From the NCBI GenBank assembly GCA_964017195.1, contig OZ024896.1:3612487-3676486 (forward strand): a stretch of DNA of 64,000 nt, given 5' to 3'. Position 1 is the first letter of the stretch. Every line of letters starts with the position of its first letter. This DNA is from Siderastrea radians (lineage: Eukaryota; Cnidaria; Anthozoa; Scleractinia; Rhizangiidae). A program made the position numbers and the translations under genes. Positions 13,701 through 25,800 of the stretch are shown here, in pieces. The notes below the pieces were generated by a model. The model saw only the letters and a list, made by a program, of their open reading frames with translations. It had not been told where the DNA came from and made no database searches.

Positions 13701-16392
13701 AAAGCGTTATACGTTTCACAGTGGGAAAAAACCCTATCTGACGCCTACTTCTCTAAATGGGGGCGGGTAGTAGAGACACTGTGTTAGCCGTACGTTGTAC
13801 TCACACTTTCAATTATAAAAGTAGGAACACTGAAAATATTTCTAGAATGTAGAATTATGTTGCGAGGGAAAAACTATCAGATGCGAAATGGATGAGCCGT
13901 TAAACATAACGGTTTGCTTTCCTCTACGATTATTCGCCGGGAGTTGTACAACTTAATTTGAAACAAAGTGTTCATACATTGTGGATTGATATTTACACTG
14001 TAAAGAACTTTGTTCAGTTTTGTTTTTCTATCTTCTATACCAGGTATTCCTGGGGAACTACGACAGCACCTCCACTGTCAAAGAAGAGCTGTATTCGGGA
14101 CTTGTGTCTCGAAAAATTCGATTGCGCGTTAAAACTTTCCGTGGGCTTGTGTGTTTAAAACTTCAGCTGTTTGGCGTTAAACAGGCTCTTGGTAGGTTGA
14201 TATGTTTATTTCCTTAATTTTTGTCTTAGCGTGAACATATGCAGATAACATTTTCCAGGCAACCTTGTTCCCAGCGTTTTTCCCTTTTAAAATTTCTAGG
14301 GACGGGAAAAACCTTGGGAAGGAGGTTGATTTTCCAGGTGCCCACTGAGGCCTATGAAGTCCAATGATTTAAACTTCTTATGTACGAAACATAATTATCG
14401 TAAAACAACCGCGCAACGATTTTAAATGGTCATGTAAAAACATGATTTTCAAATGCAAAACCTCTTTGTAATCGCTGAGAAACGTAGGTGCCTTGACAAA
14501 TTCGTACGCGCCACGTCTAAGGCGCCAGTTCTTACCCCGAGGGAAGCCCAGATCATAAACTGAAGCCACAGAAATCCCCCTCAGCTTACCGATATTTCTT
14601 TTCTTGAGTGCAGATAACCTAGCGCTCAACCAGCCTGCCGTCCAGTCTTCCACCGATGCAGGTGGGGTGCCGTCACGAGCTGTGGATGGGGACACCTCAA
14701 CAAGCCGTTGTACGCAAACAGCTGCAGAGAATGACCCATGGTGGAGAGTAGATTTGGGAACATTTTACCCGGTGAAAGAAGTTGTTATTGTTAGCAGAGT
14801 TGCTATTAATGGGTTTGAGATCAAGATAGGTAGGTTATGTCTTTTTAGTAGACTCATTTACCGGCCTCACATCGACCGCAAGGCACCACACGACCTTGCA
14901 AGGTTCCTATCAAAACGTGCAATCGAGACCATCTCCCCTCCAACAACTCTCCATTAAAGTCACGCAGATTGAAGCCCAAGTCACGTTTAACAAGTATTTG
15001 TAAAACGTTACTCTGGTTAAAAATTTTTGTGTTCGAAAATGTAAACTATAAAAAGTTAAAAAAAATCCCAACGTTTCGGCGAAAACTTCAGCCTTCACCA
15101 GGGGAAAGTGATGAGAAACGTTTACAAAAATACCAAGGAACGCCCTTAGTCTTACGGCAAGGAAACACATATCCCCATCGTGGGGCTGATTGAATGCCCT
15201 GTTGAGGGTGTTACGTTGTTCGTCATTGATAAACATCCTGAGGTAAAGGTTATGGGTCGTGGCCCTGTCGTGTGTGTAGGGGTGGGGGGGGGGGGAGGGG
15301 CTGCTGTGAAGTCATCCATAATAGTCCCATGACATGTTCAAGTTTCAGTCCATTTCTATCCTGGACACCCAAAGCCAAATACACTTCTCAACAGTTTCTG
15401 TTGCACTAGAGAATCCAACCTGCAACGTTTATTTTAGGCGTGCAATGATGTGAATGGTTTTTTGGCATTTCAAAATGATATTTAATATAGCTGGCATGGT
15501 CCCTTGAAAGTTTGCAAAAAATGATTGTTTATGATCGATTGCAAAATCGTTTAGGTAATTCCACTACTGGAGGAGGAATATCCAACGAAATTTGTGGAAG
15601 CAGTCTGGGAATTTCTGGAGGAGAAACAAAGACTTTTCATTGTGATTCCACGAAATTTGGCAGATACGTCTACGTCAGAATTCCTGGAATCAGCAAGTCC
15701 TTGTCCTTTTGTGAGATTCAAGTCTACTCCACGATATCAAGTAATTTTACTTTCTCTTACGACTTAGACATAAGATAACAATGCAGAATCAAACATTTGA
15801 CGAGAATCAAACTTCGTTCAACACCATCCAGAAAATTCAATATCATTCATCCCCATTCGACAGGTGGCCAAACCAATATAGCATGTTGAAAACGATGTCG
15901 CACGATTTTGAATCTAAAATACGTTATCCGTTGTCTAGGCCTTTCGTGTGTTTGTTTTACAATGGATGATATTAATAAAGAGACAACTCGAAGGAAATTT
16001 ATTGAATATATAAACGCTAGTGAATTATAAGGTCTACGGGTATTTTTTCTCTGATAAAAAAAAAATTCAGATCTCTACACTGCAAAAATGTCGATACGTT
16101 TACATGACGTCACTTTCGATAACATGTTTGGAAATTTGGATATATGATTAAACATCCTCACATCTTGTTTCTACGTTCCCAAGGGTTTTCTCTGTATTGA
16201 ATATGGCGGCGAGAGAGGTCCTTTGTAAACAATTCATCACGTAACTTCAAACACTTCCATGCCTCCGACATTATTACAGTGGTCAAAATTTTCTAATATT
16301 TCTGAAGATACGTAACTTGCTATTTGCCAGAGTCGTCTTCGGCTGCCATTTTAACTACCATGAGGATACAGGTGATGAAAATGATAATCATA

Positions 16393-16439
<47 letters not shown>

Positions 16440-17842
16440 GCGAATAATTAAAAAGGATAACCCTTCAGAACCCTTATGATTCTGAAACCTTCGTCTTTCG
16501 TTAGTGTGACTGCTTTTTTTTTCAGATCTAGCCCTTTACCAGTCTGCTAGCATGATTAACACTGTTCATGGCGGAGTAGCGTCACTAGCAGTGGATGGGA
16601 AAACTACAACAGCCTGGATCGGGGGCAGCTGTACACATACTGATTATTCAACTGACCCTTGGTGGAGAGTGGACCTGGGATCATCTCTTCCTGTGGGTGA
16701 AGTCGTTATTGTTAACAGAGCTTGCCGCGACGAGTGTGCAACTTACTTGACGAACTTTGAGATCAGAATAGGTAAAACATATCTCTTTAGTATGGGAGGA
16801 AGACGTCGTTATCGTAATTGTTAGTTTTCGATTCTTATGACAGCAGGATAGATAACACTTTGTTTAGGAAAAAGAGTATGTCACACACTAGTACATGTAT
16901 AAGAGAAGAAGTGTATGCGAAGGGACTCTAACGCCATCAACCCGTCAAAATTGCTCCTATTATTCTCATAATTATTCCATAGGACATTCTACTACAAGGC
17001 TAGGTTTATGGTAGCATTTCGCAAAAGCGCAAGTAAATTAAAAACACTCAGTTTATTATATTATACGGCATCAAGTAACCGTAGTCTTATTAATAACTAT
17101 GCTTACCAGGGTAACCAAGTTCAAACTCAATGTCAATCATCCATCCATCCATCCATCCATCCATCCATCCATCCGTCCGTCCGTCCATCCATTCATCCAT
17201 CCATCCATCATGTTAGAAAAACTCGGATGGTCAAACCTTAAGGAGAGAAGAAATAAACAGAAAGCTCTGATGATGTTTAAAATTATTAACGGCATGACAC
17301 CAGTTTACTTAAAGGATATTTTCTCAAAGAACATTGGCACGTCATGTTATAACCTTCGAACATCAAGAGAAGACATCGCTTTACCGAGAACCAGAACCGA
17401 CTATTACAGAAGCAGTTTCGCCTTCACTGGGGCGAAAATTTGGAATTCGCTTCCAAATGATCTGAAATGTGAACGGTCGCTCGAATCCTTTCAAAACAAG
17501 CTCAAATCTCTCAACCTCTGTATCGATTTTTAAATACACGTATATTTTCTATTTTTTTAAAAAACTGCAAGACATGAAACTTAAGGTTAGTTAGTTTAGC
17601 ATTTTAAAACACTATTTGTAAATATTGCACGGCTTTTGTGTGAACCAAAGATACTATTGTAATTTTGACAAAACCACCGTGGGTAAATAAAGTTTTCTAT
17701 CTATCCATCTATCTATCCAGCCATCCATCCATCCATCCATCCATCCATCCATCCATCCATCGATTAATCAATCAGTTAATCAATTAATCAATCGATCAAA
17801 ACAATCAATCAACCAATCCATCGATAAACTGATCCATTAATC

Positions 17843-17875
<33 letters not shown>

Positions 17876-20800
17876 CAATTTATATAGCTCTAAAATATTC
17901 AAATGCGCTTTACATTAAGCCATTATTATTCATAAATTAAAAGCTTTCTTAATCAATCAATCAATCAATCAGTCAATCAATTAATCAGTCAATCAATTAA
18001 TCAGTTAGTCAATCAGTCAATCAGTTTGTCAATCAGTCAATCAATTAATCAGTTAGTCAATCAGTCAATCAGTCAATCAGTCAATCAGTCAATCAGTCAA
18101 TCAATTAAGCCAGCAAGCAAGCAAGCAAGCAAGCAGTTAGAAAAGTTATATGTGAAAAGGTCTATGCATTGGCAGTTGGAGTCAACGTTGCGACTGTGCG
18201 ATATTAATCAAGTGATTTACTATCATAAAAGGCAGATCTTTAATACAAATTTTAGACACCAGAATACTTACGCTCCGTTTCAAGGTTGTAACCATTATTA
18301 AGGTAATAGGAGGTAAATCATAACGAATCAAATACTTCATCAATAGCCTGATCTTTAAACAACATTCGGAAGTATGACAGAGGTATCTACCACAACATAC
18401 GGAATGAACTAGTGTACAAAAAGCCATGTTAACCCCGTTATTGCTGTTAAGCAGGACAAGTCTGGTCTCTTTACAGGTGATGAGGATACTGCAAACATTC
18501 TTTCAAATGCAAAGTGTGGGGATCTTCACAGCTTAGTTTCTGGAGAAACAAAGACGATATATTGTTTGCCACGCCTTGTTGGTCGCTATGTTTACATTCG
18601 AATCCCTGGAAGTAGAAAAATTATCACAATTTGCGAAGTGGAAGTTTACTCCAGAGGAAGAGTCGCCAATGGTAAGTTATCCCTTATTTTTCGGTACTAT
18701 TTATTTCAGCCCTATTTACCTTCGAATTCGCAGGTTAAAAACTGTTTAGTTTATTCAAACAGTGCCACGTGAGTGAGCATCTAAATAGTATTATTTAAAT
18801 CGTGGTGGTGTAGACCGTGTTGCTCTGCCAGACTCAAACTTGAAGTTAAATTTTTAGCCATCTCCTTACGATCCGTCTGTATTAAATTCATTTAAATTCT
18901 GGTATATCCGGCCAATAAAAGCAGTTTTACAAATAGCGAAACAACGCAAACATCCTTTGACTTTCTAATGTTCCATTTCGTTGTGTTCCATATACCGGTA
19001 ACAGAATACATTTCGTTATGACGTTACTGTGCGCTAGGATAGACTGATGTTCCTAATTTCAAGTGATCGATTTTATTTTACCTCAGTTTGTGCCGGTCAG
19101 CCTGTTGGGACCTCGGACGGATTCATTATTCCTGATCACAGATTTTCAGCTTCTTCCTCTCGAAGTGGAAACGATCCTTCCAAAGCACGTTTAGATGGAG
19201 CCAGTGCTTGGGTTCCCAGCGCAAATAACGGCAGGAATGACTATTTGGAGATTGACTTGGGATCTGTTTACTTCGTTTGTGATGTTGCCACCCAAGGAAA
19301 TCCCGGTGTTAATGAGTGGACAACGCAGTACAAGATAAAGACGTCTCTAAATAATAGGAATTGGACGGTGTACATGGAACACGGCGCAGAAAAGGTAGAT
19401 CATAAATGCTCCTGTGTAGCGCTTTGAAACAACCGAAAAAATTAAACTGAGAAAGTTGGTAAAGAAAACTCTCCCTCAGAAAGGTGTTTTTTGAATATGC
19501 GGAGACATTCGCAATTTTTTCTGATTGACCGAATCTCCTTGTCTACTCGATGATAGAAAACTGTCGTTGGAAAGAGGCATTTATTTTCTTTTTTATACAT
19601 AAATACGACATACATAGTGTTCTTCTCCTAATTCCATTCGGAAAAAATCTAATCTCTCTTTTTCTCTAAGCCATAGTCAACTTGACAATTCGCTGACGTA
19701 ACACTTGTCCTCGCAGTTTGATTAATAAATGAAGTCATTCAAATACAGCAAAACATTGTATCTAGGGCTACCCACTATCTTGAATAGGAAGCTGTCTCTT
19801 TTTTATTCTTTTGAACGTGAAATCTTTTAGTTTTATGTAAAACTCTGACAACCAATTTTTATTTCCTTTGCGTCTTCAAGAATTTTATTATTGTTTAGGA
19901 AAAGGCGCTTAATAGTACATGAGTTGACAAGATACTTAAGTGTTGTATTGTATCAACTGTATACCTTGTCACAACTTATGACTGAATGCGCTATTTTACA
20001 TTTTTTAAAGATATTTGATGGCAACATTGACGACAACGCCTTACGAAGAAATGGGCTTATCACATCTCCCCTGGCCAAATTCATCCGTTTTTATCCAGTT
20101 ACTTACAGTGGCTCAAAAGCACTTAGAGTTGAAGTGTATGGATACGCTCAAGGTATGGAGTGCTGTAATACAGTGTCCGGTTTGGGCTGTTTTTCACTAA
20201 CGAGGAATTCGAAAACGGAGTCAAAATCGTAAGCGTGCCAAAGAATGAAGAAAATAGCAGATAGAAAGTGAAATCAAAAAGGTACAGAGCTATAGGTGGA
20301 GTGATGAAGCCTTACAGAATCAACATAGGATAGTCTAGAGAGTTACCGTTATATTCTGATTCCTTTTCCAATTGTGATTCCGATTCCAATGGTCATTCCA
20401 ATGTCGATTCGGATCCGATCTGATTCTGATCGAGCAAGAACAGGGCGAATGGAACGGCACAAGCAGTAAAATAATACAATAACAAGTCTGATTAGTTGTT
20501 ATTTACAGGTGCGTACAGTTTAAAGAAAGAAAGTTATCCGTATTGCCTGATGACTTATCAGAAGGGCCACATATACAACACCTTTGGTTCTCTGCTCCTA
20601 AGTTGCTTTAATTTTTTCCTTTATTCTTCTTGCACGAACTGAACAATAATTTAACACATTTCACCATGTTGAACTTTTACAGCATGAAAGCGAGGTCTTT
20701 TCTGCTTTCTTAGGAATGTCGAATTCCACGGAAATCCAGCCCGAACTTTTTTCCGATTCTGGTTCTCTCGCCCGTGTAAACTAGCAATTATGCTCGGGTA

Positions 20801-22804
20801 AATCAAGTACGCTGTACGCAAGCTAACATCAATTTAAAAAAAATGACTTGCGTGCCTGCTGACGTGTGTTAGTGTGGCTCGAGTCGTAGATAGCTGTTTC
20901 AAATGGTAACAAGTTCGTTCGCCTTCAAAGGGTGCAAATCGTTTTTAAGCCTCCCTATCAGCAAGCCATCCAAGTTGCGTACTTTAGTCTATTCGAAAAT
21001 TGCCAATCTTTTTAACACCTACCCTCCAATACTTCAATTGGACTAGAGTTTGACATTTGGATTATCACTTCCAGGTAGCAAAACACCATTCGGACTGGAA
21101 AATGGAGATATCACAGACGCTCAGTTAGAAGCTTCGTCCAACTCAGCTTCCGCTGTAAATGGTCGTCTTTATAATGTTTCTTCATGGTGTAGTTCCACTG
21201 CATCGTCCTTGGAGTACTTTCAGGTGGGTGTTAAAAATGTTAGCACGGAAGGATTCCAACAACCCCCTCCCCTGGGAAGATGAGGTAATGTTAATTGATT
21301 AATTGAGGAACATGTTTTAGGAAAATACTAAGTTTACGGCCATATACATCACTTTTGAGTCGTGCTACAGTTGTTGGAATTTCATATAAAAAATGAAACA
21401 CCATCAAATGCCAAAAGCAACAGCCAAAAACACTAGCGGAATGTATGTTGGATCGTTCCACTGACGTTTATACTGTGTACGTTGTTAGATGTTTTTGCAT
21501 TAAATCCCATTTGTTTGCTTTCGTACTTCGTCGACCTCTTCAAACCTACTAGCCTGCGAATACAGCCGCCTCTCATTCACGTCCCGCAACGAAGAGCGAA
21601 ACGGGAAGAGAGACGTCTGCGATTCACCGCCAAAAATTCCATACTGATGACGTAAATCTGTCCAGAATCCGGACAGGAACGCTGATTGGACGAGCGGACA
21701 TTTTTGCATAATTAGCTCTATAATTATTCAGTGTTGTGATGTGAGAAATTCAGAACCAATATGGCCGCTAATAGTGAGAATTCGTCTCGTCCTTCCTTGG
21801 AAAGTTTTCGCCTCTGCGTACAGTCTATCTGTCCGAAGTTCAATGTTTCATCGTTAAAAGAAAGTCAGTTTCAGGCTCTTTATAGTTTTATCTGCGGTGA
21901 AGAGGTTTTTGTTAATCTGCCGACTGGATCAGGCAAGTCGCTAATATTTCAACTCGCGCCACTCGTACACACGTGGATGCATTATCGACGGGAGATTTAC
22001 GTCATCAGTATGGAATTTTTGGCGGCGAATCGCAGACGTCTCTCTTCCCGTTTCGCTCTTCGGGACGTGAATGAGAGGCGGCTGTATTCGCAGGCTACAA
22101 ACCTACCTGTTATTTTTTTTAATTAAAACCCTCTTTCCAGGTTGATCTTGGAAACGTGAAAACAATAGCAGGCGTGGCCACTCAGGGAGATCCTTCCAGT
22201 GACGAATGGGTAAAAACATATACAGTGAGCTACAGTTGCGAAGGTAACCGCTGGACGCGGTACGAAGACCACTCTCATCGTTCAGAGGTTCGACTCTTTG
22301 TGTTTGCTAAACTAATTAGTTAACGCCGCCACTTTGCGGGCTATGCGCTAACTTGCTTCCACTTTTAATTGATGAAAGGAAAAATAAAACGCTGTTAGAA
22401 ATGATGAATACCTTCTTCATTTAGTCTCCGGAAACCTCGGGTTATGTTCTGAAAATGATCGTCAACGTTCATATGTAAAAATTGTCAACATTTTTCGGAA
22501 ATTTTTCGACTTTCTTGAAACTCTCACGAGATGTTTTCCAGGAACTGTTAATTTGAAAAAGCGGTCGGTAAATAGTAGTTGGAAATCAATGATCTAAAAC
22601 CCTTGAAATCATTGTTTTTGCATACCAAGCATTATAATGCACCTGCTGCTTGGAGGTACTCGGTATCGTTCCTGGCAATTTTAAGCTTGGTGCTTATCCT
22701 TCATGAAATCAACGCAAACTTAATTTAATTCACCTACTTAACAAGCGTTAGTTTCTGATCCGTGGTCGCCCGCGAATGAGGCCGAACAATGATGATGATA
22801 ATGG

Positions 22805-22871
<67 letters not shown>

Positions 22872-25800
22872 GATGATGATGGTGATGGTAATATGTTTCT
22901 CATTTGGCTTAATTTCATTCATGAAGAAGCATATTACTTAACTGCTTGACTTCGAACTTCTCCTTTGTCTCACTTGTCTTGCCATTTTTATCGTATTTTT
23001 GCATCTGCAGATTCTTGATGGAAATGACGACCGCAACAGTGTTCAAGCAAACTGGATGGTCAGGCCATTTGTAGCACGATTTCTAAGGATTTACCCAAAC
23101 ACGTGGAACTCTGGAATTTGTTTAAGAGTTGATGGATATGGAAGCCCCCTTGGTAAGTCGTTTCCTTTCGCTCTTTAATTATGTTAATCTGCAGAAGCTA
23201 ATCACCAAAACTCACGTTTCCTCCGCCTCTCGTTTGCAAACGTCAGAGACCTTGCGTCTTTTGTCAACTACTAGTTAACGCGAGCTCTGCGATAGCTGTA
23301 GTCTTTAATACTTGAAGGTTGTTCCATTTCTTTAATGGTGTAATGTCTGTTTAAAAAGGTGTATTTTTTTTTTCAAAACTCAATAATCCACCTTAGAATT
23401 GACCAAGGTATGATTTTAAAGTCCACACAGTGGTGTTTCACTTACCGGTTCGATAGTCAGTCTCCCGGACCTAAGAGTTAACGTCTCTGTTTCCCTTGTT
23501 GAAAAGAGATTCCTCTGTTTATGTCAATACCCAAATTGAAAGCAGTCAAGGTTAAAATATATGACTATAATTAATTTATAGGAATCGAAATCGTGAGCCC
23601 ATGAAAAAGCGTTCGCGCGACGTGCTTCCACGTGGCAGGCGAATTTCACGCTCGCCCTAGTGTTTTTTTTGCTGGACTAATGCTGAGCGGAAAGAGAGAT
23701 GGCTCGCTAATTTAAAATTGACTCTAGCCCTGGATTATCTGAATGCTGCTTGAAGCAAGTGGTTTTAGGAAATTAACAGTTTACACCATTTTTCTCCTTT
23801 TAGTCTACACCCCCATCATACGTCCAGTGTTACTGGATAAGATCCTACAGAAGACACTTGGAAGTTCAGTGGTCCTAACTTGCGTCGCGTATGGGGTTCC
23901 ACACATGACTGTTACGTGGATGACAAATGGTGTAGAACTGGCTAATTCTTCAGACATTGCTTCTGAAAGGAAACATACAAACAACTGGGATAACATAGAA
24001 TCCAACCTGACTGTAACTTACAGAGACGCCGCGTATGCCAAACGTCTATTTCGATGCACAAAAGTGTCGCAAAAATCAAGAATTCTCCAGTGCAAAACGT
24101 TAAGTGTGACATGCAACGCCAGATACTTCGGAACACTTCTTGAATTTTCGTCAAAGGCTGTTGTCAGCTTCGAGGAACATTTGTGTAAGTGCGTAACTTT
24201 ACTTTAAAAACATTAAGTGTCAAGGAAGAGAGTTCACCCGCCTCCTTTACTAGTTTTAAGTTTAGTTAATTCATCTCCAATCGCAGGCCAAGTACGACTT
24301 GTGTCATTTTCTACTTACGGTGAAACCCCGTTAAAACGGTCATCAACAGGTGACAAAAATGAGGTACTTTTAATGGGGTGCTTTTAGGACAGGGCCCCAT
24401 TATAATATTTGCTTTTTGTAAAAAAAATAAATCTCTCTGTTAACCCTTTAAGTCCCAATGGTGATCAGCATCAAATTTTTCCTTGGATATCAGTGCATTA
24501 TAACACGTACAGTTCATGAGAGTTTAGGCAATGATCACCAAAGATGACTTGTCTTGATGTTTAAACACGTTCTCCCAACTAGTCCTCTACTAACTTGTAT
24601 TGAAACCAGTAAGGAGAATTTGCATGATGATGCTGTGGCTTAGTGATGGTGAACGGTTACAAACCGTTCTATTCTCCTCAGATCTCCCAGAGGCTCCATC
24701 GCATATTGTTACCTCAAACATCACTTCAACCTCAGTCACGCTTGCATGGAACAAGACAGATGCAGGGGATAGTCCGATTTCGTATTACAGAGTCGTCTAC
24801 ACATCTTTGAACTTGAATCCTTCATCAATGAACAAGACAACTACTCTCAGGAGGGTCAATATCACTATGTTGCAGCCCTACACGGACTACACTTTCAAGG
24901 TTCAAGCCGTTAGTGCTATTGGAGATAGTCCTGTCAGCAAGGAAACGAGTCTAAAAACCTTTCGTAAGTAACATACAACTTTATGCGAACCTCTTTAATG
25001 CCCAAGCTAAAGGTATAACATTGAGTCTTCAAATTTCAAAAGCATGTGTACTATGGAGGTAGGGGAATTTAGAAGAAAAAAACACGGTAGTCGCGAATAT
25101 TGACGTCTAGTATATACCCGGTACCCATTTACACACCTAGGTCCATCGCGCTAGCTACTTCATCACCACGTCCCCACACTACGCCTAGTAAAACATCAGA
25201 TTAAGTTGGTTTTCGATTTCGATTTTATCTTTCTTTTCAGTTCCTGCAAGCGTATTCATCCCCCCACCTGAAGTGTACAGACTTTTCTTGGGCCAAAGGA
25301 ACGTATCGTTCGTTTGTTTCGGGCAGGGTTATCCTATTCCTAGAATGGCGTGGAAGAAAGATGGAAACCCCACCGTGTATCCCATAGTAAGTCAGAATCT
25401 CTCAGCGATTAACAGCAGCAAGCGTCTTGAGGTCAAAGCTGATGGTGTGACATATGAAGAAGCTGGGGAGTACACTTGCGAGGTTTACAATGGAGTGGAT
25501 GGAATGACTGCGGCATCTGCGACACTGGAAGTAATTTGTGAGTATACGTTTCCTTCAAGATTTTCTGTAGAGATACCCTCTTCCACGTGGAGGATATATC
25601 ATGCCATAACTTGGAATGCTATTTCTAGGTCTCTTTGTTACCCATGTGCGTTTTGTTGTTCTATTCCTCCAGTTGTTCCAGAGTTTACTTTGAAACCAAA
25701 AGATACAACTGTTATGGAAGGGAAGTCAGTCATCTTTAACTGTAATGCCACAGGCATACCAACACCTGGAATATCATGGAGTTACAGCGATGCGGGAGGA

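Noticed and set aside
17008..17241. Repetitive SIHP protein
   Set aside because: Pure translation of the ATCC microsatellite.
17691..18134. CRISPR-like regular array
   Set aside because: The repeats are simple tetranucleotide tracts without unique spacers, in a eukaryotic intron.
21761..22126. Host RecQ-like helicase gene
   Set aside because: Only the N-terminus up to Walker A is present, and it runs into the inverted repeat of a transposon with a 9-bp target duplication.
22734..22922. Poly-isoleucine membrane-like frame on the minus strand
   Set aside because: Translation of an ATG/CAT microsatellite.
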